A stretch of 64,000 bases of DNA. Origin: Neodiprion pinetum (Eukaryota > Arthropoda > Insecta > Hymenoptera > Diprionidae). Under the pieces are notes generated by a model. The model made no database searches and was not told where the DNA came from. It worked only from the letters and a program-made list of their open reading frames with translations. Shown in pieces: positions 42,956-53,788 of this stretch; positions within the stretch are counted from its first letter, which is position 1; each line of letters begins with the position of its first letter. The stretch spans positions 23,911,456-23,975,455 of the forward strand of contig NC_060233.1 in assembly GCF_021155775.2 (NCBI RefSeq), given 5' to 3'. The position numbers and the translations under genes are program-made.

Positions 42956-43632
42956 CTAGTTTGGGAAAATTAAGTTAAAATTGTATATAAATTAAAATTG
43001 TTAAAGTGTTCTTTGTCTAAACTTTTGAATCGTAGAGCGTTGGAAATTGAGACCCGGCATAGCAACAGTATAATAATATGCTGAGACACACGGCTTAGTC
43101 TGAAAGTAAACAGTCATCGCGGAGATCGCTTCTCTCTCTTTCCTGTCTCTCTTTTCTATCTTTCTTATAATACCTCTGTTTATCTTTCTATATGTTCTCT
43201 TTCTGTTATTTATTTTATTTATTTTGTAACACTGTTATATCGTATATAAGTGTACATGTCTGCTAATTCACGTCACCGAGTTTAGATCTTGCTCTGACCC
43301 GTTGACGGATTAGTTAAATAAATAAAAATCGCCTATACAAAGAATAGTGCGAGAGTTAATTAGTAACATCGGCTATTCGTCAAAACGAATCAAAGTCAAT
43401 TATTGTCAATAGATGGAGATCTTGCTCCCGTCTGTTGATAATTTCTCAACAAAATAGAATATTGTACATCGTTTAAAATTCTCGTTGTTATTTTGTAATA
43501 CAGGAAAACACTGCTTGACTCTGTGGTTTAACTCAAACAGTAGCAAAACCTAGCTTAAGAATTTCAATAAACAATTATCGGACTAGATACTGGCAAGAAT
43601 CGTACGGCTTAAAGGAATTGAATCAGCAAATA
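42956..43632 (+). other. family 2 leader
   Basis: Untranslated leader with a long pyrimidine-rich stretch (~43125-43230) rich in tctctctttc and tatctttct. No gene recognised. Gag most likely begins at the ATG at 43633. Confidence 0.5.
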
Positions 43633-45738
43633 ATGCCTATAACTTATTCACCACCTAAAAGAAGGCGAAATAAAAATCAGATTAAAAAAGGTAGTACAAA
43701 TGCAATTGAAAACCCAACAAGCTCAGCCGATTTGTCAAACGAAAGTACCGTGTTAGAACAAAGCGAACGCGTTATAACAGGCGGTATTCGTCACAGCCCG
43801 AATATGAATCAACACATGCAAGGTAATGTTAGCCAAGTTGCCCCCGGAGCAAGTTTGTCACGAGCGATATCCGAGGGAGGAGGGCAAGGAAGTAGAGTAA
43901 ACACGCCCCCTCTCACAGTCGAACAATTAGTTCAGTCGCCGTTATCTAATCAAGCCATGCAACCTATAATCAATCGTATGAATGCTATGGAAGACGCGAT
44001 TAACACCATCTTAGATAAAATTAGCGCATTTGTTCCGTATTCTCGTAGCGTAGGTCCGACGAATTTTTCAGGCTATCGACCAGTAATTGAAAATACGTGG
44101 ATTAATGAAAATTTACAGGATCAAAGATCGAATCCATCGATAGTCACAAACGGTTCCGTTGAAAGGGAATTACGTCACGTACATTTTCACTCAAGCTTAG
44201 ATGCACCAACGAGATCAGGTTCTCTTAATGCAAATGTTCAGTTATCACGTGCAGCAGGCAATGCTAGGCAATTTCCTGAACAAACAATACCGTACCTTAT
44301 TTAAGTTAAAATCGGTCAACCTTTACCTAACGGTCAGATTATCGACGAAGAAGTTTTTGTTAGCGAACAACAATATCGACAAATGTTAAACCCATCGGTA
44401 GATTTTCAAAATCCGCTTATGAGCTTGCGAACCACAACACAGCCAAGTTCGAATGATCGAGCCCGTAGCGTTAGTCGTACGTCAACCTATTCTTTTAATT
44501 CGAATAATTTAGCATCGTCAACACAATCCGCGGGAATCGACTGTCAATCCTATAGATCTGGAAGGGGTTTGTCTTGGAGATCGAGTGATTCCAGCGATGA
44601 TGACCAAAATAATCGTCTAGTAAACCCCGCCTTTAGCTTAGGTATACAAGACACACAGACCGCACAGCATACACCTCGCGGTAAAAATAACAATCATTAT
44701 CCGAATTCTAACAACAGTTACCAACCTTCAGCGTTAAAAATCGGTCAAGTTGCCAATTCATGGAAAATATCTTTTACTAAAACAGAAAAAAATCCAGAGC
44801 AATTCTTGTTAATTTTGAAAGATCTTTTATCGTCTAGCGGCATACGAAAGGACTTATTTGTTCCTTGTTTGTCAAAATTATTCGAAGGTCCTTATAGATC
44901 ATGGTACCTCGTAAACAAGGCATCGTGGCATTCGTGAAAAGATTTTGTAAGAGCTTTCCGTGGAGACTGGGTAGTTAAAAAAGCCGACGCCGATCCGTTG
45001 TATGAAGTGCGCGACCTGACAGTCGAAAAAAACGAATCATTAGCCGAATTCGCTTGTCGAGCTCGACTCATTTTCGAGCGTATGCAAACACCTCCTCTTT
45101 TTAAGGAACAGCTTAGACAAATTCTGGCGAAATTCAATCCGCGGTTAACTTGCGAAGTTCTAAACCTTGGTCATGTCAATTATACACAATTCTTCCGTTA
45201 TATCAACGAGAGAAGTTATCTGTATCAAAGGTCTAACGCACAGCATAACAATAACAGCAGTAGACGCTCGACGAGAGTATCCGAATTAAAAGCCATGCGA
45301 GCACAGACTCAATCGTCCGACGAGTCGTGCGAAGACAATACCGCAAGTGATGAAGAGAATTTTACTGACCAGGATACAGAACCAGAAATCGGATTAAAAA
45401 TTATTAGAAATAATAAAACTTCTACAGATTTAAAGAAATCTTTTAAGTCGTTCAATTCAAAACCTCTCACTCGACAAAGACTAGAACAGAACTTAGAACG
45501 TTTTGATAATTCCGGCCAAAATAAAACTACTAATTCTGCTACTGAACGAAACAAACCAAATAGAATTAGGACGGCTTTTGACCCGACTAAACTGTTTTGC
45601 GTGAACTGTGGTCGGACTGGACACACCGCTCGTTATTGTAAAAGCGATCGACAAATTGTTTTTTACAGCTGTCGTAAAATTGGCCATGAAACAAAAAATT
45701 GTTCAACTCAGCAGAGAAACGAGAACAGCCCGCAGTAA
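43633..45738 (+). pseudogene. gag: family 2 gag with two in-frame stops
   Basis: One reading frame of ~700 codons from ATG 43633 (MPITYSPPKRRR) to TAA 45738, interrupted by in-frame TAA at 44302-44304 and TGA at 44935-44937. Basic N-terminus, a capsid-like region (~44760-45235, with SWKISFTKTEKNPEQFL and a LAEFACRARLIFERM block) and a CCHC knuckle near 45597-45640 (CVNCGRTGHTARYC). A second knuckle has lost its first Cys (FYSCRKIGHETKNC). The stops are simple substitutions and the frame is otherwise kept. Confidence 0.8.
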
Positions 45739-48700
45739 TTTACCCTCCAATTACTGTACCTCAGGGCGTAGTCGAGGTAGGAAGTCAAACCGATTCAGTA
45801 GAATCTAACGAAAAGCGCGAATCACTAAGTAACATCGCACAGACAAAAAACTTAGATAAACCAAGCATATTCAAACCGAAAATCAGTCAGAACAGAATGC
45901 GAATTTGAACATTGTCAGTTTAACTGATAGCGAATACGAATTTTCGGATGATAAAGACGAGTTCTCACCTCAATATAACGATAACGATAAAGTTATAAAT
46001 CATTCAAGCGAATCAGTAAGTGAACCAGTGAACTTGTCAACAATGACAGACGAAATAATCAATCGAGAAAATAATGCTGATCACGATTATGTCCCTCACT
46101 CGGATAGAGAATCATCAAAAAGTTGGATACCAGCACGCTTGCCACAGTATTTAATTCACCGGTTAACACAACGCCGTATCTATCGCGGTAACCGCGAATT
46201 AAAAGAACCAACTAAAATAGTAAGAATTCCGGTAAAAATTTCAATTTATGGTAAAGAAATTAAAGGAATCATCGACAGCGGCAGTGATGGATCATTTTTA
46301 AGCTTATCTGCTTATCAACGGGTAAAGAAGTACCAAGTTAAAGAATTAACCCCAGATGCTTCATCCAAAACAGGAGTACGTCTAAGTGACAAGTCTATTG
46401 TGCGAACACGCGGCGGTACAGGTTTCATCATTGACGTAGGTGATATTTACGGACCGCAATGGTTTAGCGTGATGCCAGGATTATCGTGCGATCTTATGCT
46501 AGGCATGGACTTCTGGATGTCTTTTAAAGTAATAGTCGATCCATTTTTAAGAACTTGGACACTTTCTGACAGTAAGAATGTGTACCCGTTGTCACACTCA
46601 ACCATCGTTCGTTCGGAATTAAAAACTCTTTCCGTAGATCAGTCCCAACAGTTGAAAGATTTTCTCGACGTCGAATTCGCAAAACTTGATAAAGAAAGTA
46701 CTGGAAAAACAGACTTAATTAAACATACAATTGAATTGAATGACCTAACTCCACATCGTCAAAAACCTTATCGTAGAAGTAAAGTCGTTCGTAAATTTAT
46801 TAACCAGGAAGTCGACAGGCTATCGGAAAAGGGCTACGTTACTTGGAGTAATAGCGAATGGGCATGCTCACCTGTTGTAGCTCCAAAGGGAAACGGCGGA
46901 CTTAGATTCTGTATCAATTACAAGCCTGTAAATCGTCAAACTAAAAAACCAGCATATCCATTACATAATATGAGGTCGATTTTATCGCAACTCCATCAAG
47001 CGAAAATAATTTCAACTCTTGATTTAAGTGAGGCTTTTTACCAGATACCTATGGATGAAGGAAGTCGAAAATATACTGCGTTTGTCGTAGAAGGCAAAGG
47101 TCTGTTAGAATTGCTAAGAATGCCTTACGGTTTGACGGGTGCGCCATCCACTTTTCAGAGCTTAATGGATATTTTGAAAAGAAAGTTCGCAGATTTAATT
47201 CACGAACGGAAACTACCGAATAAATGGGTTGATCAAGTCTTCACATACCTTGACGATTGGATAATCGTTAGTCAAGATCTCGAAGAGCATACCTCGATTT
47301 TATCGCTAGTCTTCGAAGTTTTTAGGGAGCGAAATTAATCGTCAATCGCGAAAAAAGTAGCTTTGCGTGCAAGAAAGTTAAATTCCTCGGTTATATAATC
47401 GATGAATTTGGCATGAGACCAAATCCCGAAAAAATCCGACCAATCCTTGATTTCTCCGTTCCACAAGATAGAACGCGATTTCGTCAGTTCAACGGACTCG
47501 TCAATTGGTATCATAGGCATTTGAAATGTAACGCCAGAATCCAGGGACCCCTGAACAAATCAACGAGTCCTAAAGTTCCATGGAGGTGGACGAACGTCGA
47601 ACAAAGATCATTTGAAGAAGTAAAAATGGCTTTAGCCGATGCGCCGCGTTTATTTGTCCCAATACCCGGACAACCGTTTATCTTATATACCGACGCGAGT
47701 GATTTCAGATTAGGCGCGATCCTTGTTCAGTTCGATCCTGAAACTAATAAAGAGAATCTTATCGAAGTAATAAGCCGACCGCTCAGAGGCGCAGAATTTC
47801 ATTACACGACCACCGAAAAAGAATGTTTGGCAGTCGTTTGGTCTGTACAAAAACTCCGTTGTTACTTTGAAGGCGTTTCATTCAAAGTAGTCACCGACCA
47901 TCAAGCATTGAAATGGCTTCATGAATTGGAAAATCCAACAGGTCGTCTAGCTAGATGGGCTATGTATCTCTATCAACACAACATAGAAATTGAACATCGA
48001 CGTGGCACTACAAACGAAGCACCTGACGCGCTGTCAAGAATGTTTGACATCGACGAAGATCCTCTCGGATGGGAAAAAGTAGTTGCAGAAACGATACAAG
48101 GTCGCACACAGTTGAATTCCATCTTAGGTCAAGATTGGTATAACACCAAATTCAAATTAGTCGAAACACAACTAGACAGATTTCCCGAATGGAAAATCAA
48201 TAATGGTGAACTGCTCTATTATAAGCCCGATTACGAAAAAGCTCTTATCGACGATGAGAATCCTTGGAAAAAAGTTATTAAGTCAGAAGACGTTTTGACT
48301 ATTTTACGCGAAAATCATGACTTACCAAATGCAGGTCACCTAGGAAGAGATAAAACGTTAGATAGGATTAGGCAAAATTATTATTGGCCCGGTATGACCC
48401 AAGATGTCAAATCTTACGTAGAAGATTGCGAAACTTGCCTTAAAGTCAAATACAATCAAAGTCCGATCAAAGGTTCCTTAAGAACCAGACCTTTACAACA
48501 ACCGTGGTCACAATTGTCAATCGACACCGTTGTCTCTCAAACACGAACTAAAAAAGGTAATTCTAATGTCATGGTAGTCCTAGACCTGTATACTAAATAC
48601 ATATAATTGTTTCCTATGCGACAAAGAACAGGAAGAAATGTTGTCAGAGCGTTGGATGTCCTTTTCGATCGTTGGGGCACTCCAAAATCAGTCCTTACGG

Positions 48701-49462
48701 ATAATGGCACCGAGTATATGAATAAAGATGTCAAGGCATTCTAGAAGCTCGTGGAGTGGAACACCTCACAGCACCACTAAATCACCCACAAGGAAATCCG
48801 GTTGAACGTGTTAACCGTACCATAAAACCTATGATTGCGGCATTCGTGAATGAAAACCACAATGAATGGGACGAGCATTTGACAAAAATTCAATTTACGT
48901 ATAACACAGTACCTCACGCAGGCAGTCGAATATCGCCTTTTTATTTAAATCACGGTCGTGAAGCAGTATTCAAGAATATACGTAAACCCGGTGACGACAG
49001 TATACGAACATCCGACGAATCGGTCGAGCATTGGATCAAAAGATTAGGCAAAATTGACGAGTCCGTCACAAAATTGAAAATCGATTAAAAACGTACGCGG
49101 ATAAAACTCTTGCCAGATCTAAAAACGATAAGCAAACGTCTGTAGAGATCAAAGTAGGGACCGAAGTATATTATCCCAATAAAAAATTGAGCAATAAAGC
49201 AGAAGGTTATTAAGAAAAATTCGCTCATCGTTTTATAGGACCCGTTCATGTAAAAAGAGTACTCGGACCAATGGTCGTCGAATTGACAGACAAAACGAAT
49301 AAAATTATTGGAAAATACTATGTCACGGATTTAAAAATACCCCGTCGTAGTTTACGAAGTCAATGTTCCCCTTCACAGGACAACTTACGCGAGGTTGACG
49401 TACATGAACTTGGCTCGCCAATTGTCGAAAATGTGAATTCGGACTATTGCATAATTTGTCGT

Positions 49463-49898
49463 TAATTATCCGTAAATTAGTCGCGCGACTTATTTTCTTG
49501 TCGCACAAAATTTTCAAAAAAAAAGCGGATGCCGTTCTGATTTTTCAAGAATTCAGCCCGCCAACTACCAAAAAAACGCACAGCGAGCATCATGCGTAAT
49601 TCTGATTTGGTTGATAATTTGCCGTGAATAAGCCGCAAATTAGTGGTTGAACTTTTTTTTTGTCGCACTCAATTTTCAAAAAAAAAAAGCGGATGGCGTG
49701 CTAACTTTTCAAGAACTTAGCGCGCCATCTACCAAAAAAACGCACAGCGAGCATCATGAGTAATTCTTATTTGGTTGATAATTTGCCGTAAATAAGCCGC
49801 AAATTAGTCGTTGAACTTTTGTTTTTGTCGCACTCAATTTTCTAAAAAAAAGCAGATGGCGTGCTAACTTTTCAAGAACTTAGCCCGCGATCTACCAA
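49463..49898 (+). repeat. 164-bp tandem repeat in the foldback left arm
   Basis: About 2.7 copies; cgcacagcgagcatcatg recurs at 49577 and 49741, giving a 164-base period. A single inverted copy lies in the right arm (~51762-51900), so arm length is asymmetric. Confidence 0.75.
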
Positions 49899-50481
49899 AA
49901 TATCGAGGCGGGAACCGAAAATTCCAGGAATAAATGGGATAAAAACAGACTCCTTTTCACAGGAAATAGGGAAATAGATAGGTGACTGATCCTAATCTTC
50001 TTAAGAAACAGCTCACCCTAGAGTTTTGGAAGGACAAATGTGAATGACGGTATAACAATTCAAATTCACTAAGTGAATTTGGGAGAATACACGAATAAAA
50101 TAAATTAAATATGTATTTAAAAGAAAAGAAACGATCTTATCTGAATCTTTTCCGTGTATTTCTTCAAAATAAGGCCACCAGTCATCCTCGGGAATCGGGG
50201 AAGATTGGAAGGAAAAGGCTGTGTCAAATAACCTGAAAAAGTGCTCACAAAAACTGACACTTAAGGTTAATAAAAATGTGAAAATCAAGCAATCGCTCAT
50301 CGACCTCGAAAAATAATCGTGGCTCTATTCACATTTCAAAAAAAACCAAAGCCTTTCCGACACAAAACTCGATTCCAGAGAAGAAGATTCTAGAAAGAAA
50401 CAACCGAAGAAAACAAATTTCGAGTTGATTAGCAACTCAGAAATAACAAACCATTATCAAGTTTTCGTAATAAGAAGAAAC

Positions 50482-50907
50482 ATGTCTAAAATCCACAATT
50501 TAATAAACGCCGGGATATTAGCCCAAACCTTTGACTTCCAAAATTTTGGAAAAGGGAAAAATGGAAGGAGTTCTCTTGTGGATATTTCGACGGAAAAGTT
50601 GAAAAAGGAAGACCCGGGTTCTTATGTCCATCATGTTTTGAGTAAGTGGAAAAGTAAACATAAGAAACGAATTCTTTTCATTGACCTTTTATTAATTTTC
50701 CTATTCTTGGAAAGTTCCAGTCCCGAACAACTGCGATGCGAGCTGGATCTTCATGTAACTTTTTATAAGGACAAGACTTTTTGCACAGGCTGCAAAGACA
50801 GCCTCATTTTTATCGAAAAACCGACCGAAGGATGCAACGAATGCGAGTCCGTTAAAACGGAACTTAAAGCAATTATCAAAATCGCTTTTTATTTTCCAAT
50901 TATCTAA
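50482..50907 (+). CDS. hypothetical ORF carried by the foldback
   Basis: 141 codons from ATG 50482; the frame is open upstream to about 50344, so the ATG may be internal to an exon. I do not recognise the protein. It is charged and Lys-rich at the N-terminus, has a short hydrophobic stretch (IDLLLIFLFLE) and then a Cys-rich segment with CTGC and CNEC pairs that could bind metal. It is followed by AT-rich DNA with aataaa near 50930. It could be a captured host exon or a decayed transposon gene. Confidence 0.4.
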   Translation: MSKIHNLINAGILAQTFDFQNFGKGKNGRSSLVDISTEKLKKEDPGSYVHHVLSKWKSKHKKRILFIDLLLIFLFLESSSPEQLRCELDLHVTFYKDKTFCTGCKDSLIFIEKPTEGCNECESVKTELKAIIKIAFYFPII

Positions 50908-51182
50908 TTTATAATTTGAATATCTATTCTAATAAATTCCTTTAAAAACAAATCTTCAATAGAAATGTTTAGTATTGAATTCAAAAACTTAACCCTGTTC
51001 TCGTGACATTGCAAAACAGAAATTAGAATAAACTTGGTCGGCTGTAGCTTCTGCATTTATAACCAAAACAGGAGCCGATAAATAAGAAAAGGTTTGTTTC
51101 ACTAGCCCAACAGTATATATAGGAATGTAATAAGGATTCAAAAGGGTAAACACATCATCTACACATTACATTCCTATGTATA

Positions 51183-51370
51183 CACTGTGCTTGAAGAGAC
51201 GAAAATTCTTATACATTCATACCAGGCATACGAAAAAACAAATTCGAACTCACTGGTGATGAGAGAAATTAACAACAGAGTCAGGTATAGACGCCAGGTT
51301 CCTGGCTCCGTCGTTAATTTTTCGAAATCACCAAATTTTCAATATTTGCTATCATTTGATCAACGATCGG
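51183..51370 (+). repeat. truncated copy of the SINE at 40560-40802
   Basis: Shares gagacgaaaa...gaactcactggtgatgaga and the cctggctccgtcgttaatttt tail in pieces with 40560-40802, but the A-box half of the tRNA-like core is deleted. Lies inside the foldback element. Confidence 0.6.
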
Positions 51371-51992
51371 CACACAGATAGATAGAGAGACCTGTTATTG
51401 TATGCAGAGTTGTGAAAATAGTAATGTGAAAGTAGTGCATTACTCATTACTTTAAAAAATGTGTATAGGATAAGTTCTCGATTATAAATTACAAAAGTAA
51501 TGTGTAATGGATGAGTGTTCCATAATAAATTAAAAAAAGTAACGTGTAATTGATGAATGAACCATCACAAATTACAAATGAAAAAAAAGTAATTCGTAAC
51601 GGAGAGTATTCCATTACAAAAGGAAAAATTGCCGTACTCGCATAACGATTTGTGCGAAACAAAAGCATGCAAATTAAAAACTTGTCCATATTGCTACCTC
51701 GTCATTTCATTTCAGTCACTGAATGTTTCTTCTGGACAGAATTCCGCAATTTTATCGATATGCATGATGCTCGCTGTGCGTTTTTTTGGTAGATGGCGCG
51801 CTAAGTTTTTGAAAAATTAGCACGCCATCCGCTTTTTTTTGAAAATTGAGTGCGACAAAATAAGTCGCGTGACTAATTTACGGATAATTAACGGCAAATT
51901 ATGCAATAGTCCGAATTCACATTTTCGACAATTGGCGAGCCAAGTTCATGTACGTGCGAGGTTGACAAGACAACAAGAAGACCAACAAAGAA

Positions 51993-52529
51993 ATGAGCAA
52001 CGAGGCTAACTCCGCCGACGGACCGCCCGTCTACGCGGAAATGTTAAAATGTTTAGAGATGGTGGCGAAAGAAAAGGCCGACCTTGAAGCCAGAATGATC
52101 ACTTTGACGAAAAAGGTGACCATAGCTCACAATGAGAGTATCCCAGCTTCAGCATCGTCGATGACTCATTTCAGACCCGAGACTGAAAACGCTTCAGAGA
52201 GTAATCCGAATCCAGTCGACGAAGGAACACCACCTATGATCAAGGTGACAGACCTTGAGGAATCGGCTGTCTCAACTGCAGTTCAGGTGAAGTCTCCGAC
52301 AAAACCTGAAACCCTTCGCTTTCAAGCCGACATCGACCACACTGGAACTGAAGTAGAGCGGCTTATAACAGCAATGAGAAACCTACCACCGCCGAGTTCG
52401 TCGCCAATCCTCGGACAATCCATTGACAATTTCCTTTATCATATAATTCTAAAGCTAAAATATTTTTTTATATATTTACATTCTGTAATACATTGTCAAC
52501 ATTGTCGATCCTATCACGTGTTGATTTAA
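51993..52529 (+). CDS. family 2 extra ORF after pol, unknown function
   Basis: 178 codons from a real ATG at 51993. The ATG overlaps the probable pol stop as ATGA, a coupling typical of consecutive genes. The protein begins MSNEANSADGPPVYAEM with a probable short coiled coil (~15-50), then a Ser/Pro/Glu-rich stretch. There is no signal peptide, membrane anchor or fusion motif, so it does not look like Env. The last ~35 residues are AT-biased and may be out of frame, so the true end is uncertain. Confidence 0.5.
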   Translation: MSNEANSADGPPVYAEMLKCLEMVAKEKADLEARMITLTKKVTIAHNESIPASASSMTHFRPETENASESNPNPVDEGTPPMIKVTDLEESAVSTAVQVKSPTKPETLRFQADIDHTGTEVERLITAMRNLPPPSSSPILGQSIDNFLYHIILKLKYFFIYLHSVIHCQHCRSYHVLI

Positions 52530-52787
52530 TCATACACATGCCCAAAATATAATACAGCCAAAATGTGTTAACTATAATCTCTACTTGTGTTATTGTCCAT
52601 CTAAATTTCCAAGTAGACAGATAACTTGAATTTTCAGTATCATAATTCCTGATACGAGTTGGACAGAACTACAAGTCGCAGAATCAAGTAAGTGGTGAAC
52701 CCATTTATCATCAAAAGAAAAGGGTAATAATGTAACGTTGAAATTTAATAACTTAACCTTACAGATTGTCAACCACCGACGTTGAGT

Positions 52788-52802
52788 TTAGAAGGGGGAG
52801 TG
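52788..52802 (+). other. polypurine tract, family 2
   Basis: tagaagggggagtg lies directly before the 3' LTR. Confidence 0.7.
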
Positions 52803-53784
52803 TGTAACAGGAAAACAGGATAATCGTATCTAACTCAACGTCAGAGTCGAAATCCCTAATTATAAGGTATCCGCGGTTAATAAATAGCTTCCGAGTCACT
52901 TAAAGTCATTTAAATATTACGCGCCGTTACGCCGTATTGACTCGAGACGAATAGGGTACAGACATTCAAATTCAGACTAGCGCGCAGGCGTCAAATTGTC
53001 GAGCGAATTATCGATCCAAGCCACGTGCGGCAGAAGCCGACACAACCACTCTTGCGTCAACCCCCGTATATAGTACATAGTTTTGTAGTTTGACTCTTGT
53101 GTCAACTTTCGCACGTAGTATTTCGTTATAATAATTTGGCTTCTATGTCAGCTTCAGTGGGTAGCGTTCGCGTGATTGGACTCTTGTGTCAACCCCGTGC
53201 CTATTACACGACTTTGTAATTCGACTTTTGTGTCGACCTTTGTACGTGACAATTACATAGTTTGACTCTTGTGTCAACCTTATTGTTAATACAGTATATT
53301 TTGTGACTCGACTATTGTGTTAATTCCGTACTGTTTGACTCTTGTGTCAACTAGTGCGTAGTATTTTCTTGTAATTTGACTGTGGAATCAATTCCATCGT
53401 AATTGCGAGAGTCGGATTTCGACAACAATTTGTAAGTACAAATAAACTTGTATATTCTGTCCAATTCTTTCTTCTATTCTCTTGGAAATTTGGATTCTCC
53501 TTTCCTCGGGTCCCCAATTGAACTCCCTTGCGAATAGAGTCTATAAATAAAACTATTATTGTTATTTATTAGCCAACTGAGCTTAGCCGTTATTTCGTTT
53601 TCGTTAATTTTGATAATTAACTGGCGCCCAACATAATATAATAAAATTGTTTGAGCCTCGAAAGCACTTGACCCAGGCCGCGTCGAGTAGAAGCAATTCA
53701 AAATGAAATATAGTTCAGTATAAATCGTCAATAATCTTGATAAATTGTTAAACAAATGGAAGGGAGTGAGTTGCTTCGGTCTCA
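52803..53784 (+). repeat. family 2 3' LTR
   Basis: 982 bp, TGTAACAGG...GTCTCA. Retains the dyad array (~53043-53391) and the internal TGGCGCCCAAC. Substitutions relative to the 5' LTR, for example gactcttgtgtc versus gactcctgtgtc, show an appreciable age. Confidence 0.85.
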
Positions 53785-53788
53785 GAAT

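Larger units (their letters stand above)
49389..51964. mobile_element. foldback element with 9-bp target duplication
   Basis: Element 49398-51955 (2558 bp) with termini ACGTACATGAACTTGG and CCAAGTTCATGTACGT, flanked by perfect GCGAGGTTG copies (49389-49397 and 51956-51964). Inverted arms of ~200 bp extend to the gcacagcgagcatcatg block (left ~49577, right ~51770). The left arm also has ~2.7 tandem copies of a 164-bp unit. Nine-base duplications and repeat-bearing inverted ends are typical of FB/Mutator-like elements. No transposase is recognised, so it is probably non-autonomous. Confidence 0.88.
45887..52004 (+). pseudogene. pol: family 2 pol, frameshifted and split by the foldback
   Basis: Ty3/gypsy Pol: protease with DSG near 46272, reverse transcriptase with YLDD near 47250, RNase H (YTDASD near 47690), HHCC finger (~48335-48440), integrase core (IDT, LTDNG, VERVNR) and C-terminal domain to ~49388. 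No ATG precedes the protease; the frame opens shortly before 45905, so fusion to Gag by frameshift or readthrough is likely in the living ancestor. Breaks: frameshift near 47325-47338, TAA 48604-48606, TAG 48742-48744 with a frameshift, frameshift near 49075-49088, and TAA near 49213. The foldback (49398-51955) sits in the last codons; the pol stop was probably the TGA at 51994-51996. No macro domain is present. Confidence 0.8.
41957..53788 (+). mobile_element. second gypsy element (family 2), inactivated, with nested foldback
   Basis: Plus-strand LTR retrotransposon with LTRs 41961-42937 and 52803-53784, a tRNA-Lys primer site, a broken gag and pol, an extra ORF and a polypurine tract. The LTRs differ by roughly two to three dozen changes, so it is much older than the tandem array. 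Flanks GAAC (41957-41960) and GAAT (53785-53788) would be a 4-bp target duplication with one mutation. The 2558-bp foldback at 49398-51955 inflates its length. Confidence 0.85.

Noticed and set aside
44302..44937. Programmed stop readthrough in family 2 gag
   Set aside because: Two different stops (TAA and TGA) plus frameshifts and stops in pol point to simple decay.
49463..49898. CRISPR-like or satellite array
   Set aside because: Only ~2.7 copies of a 164-bp unit, explained as part of the foldback arm.
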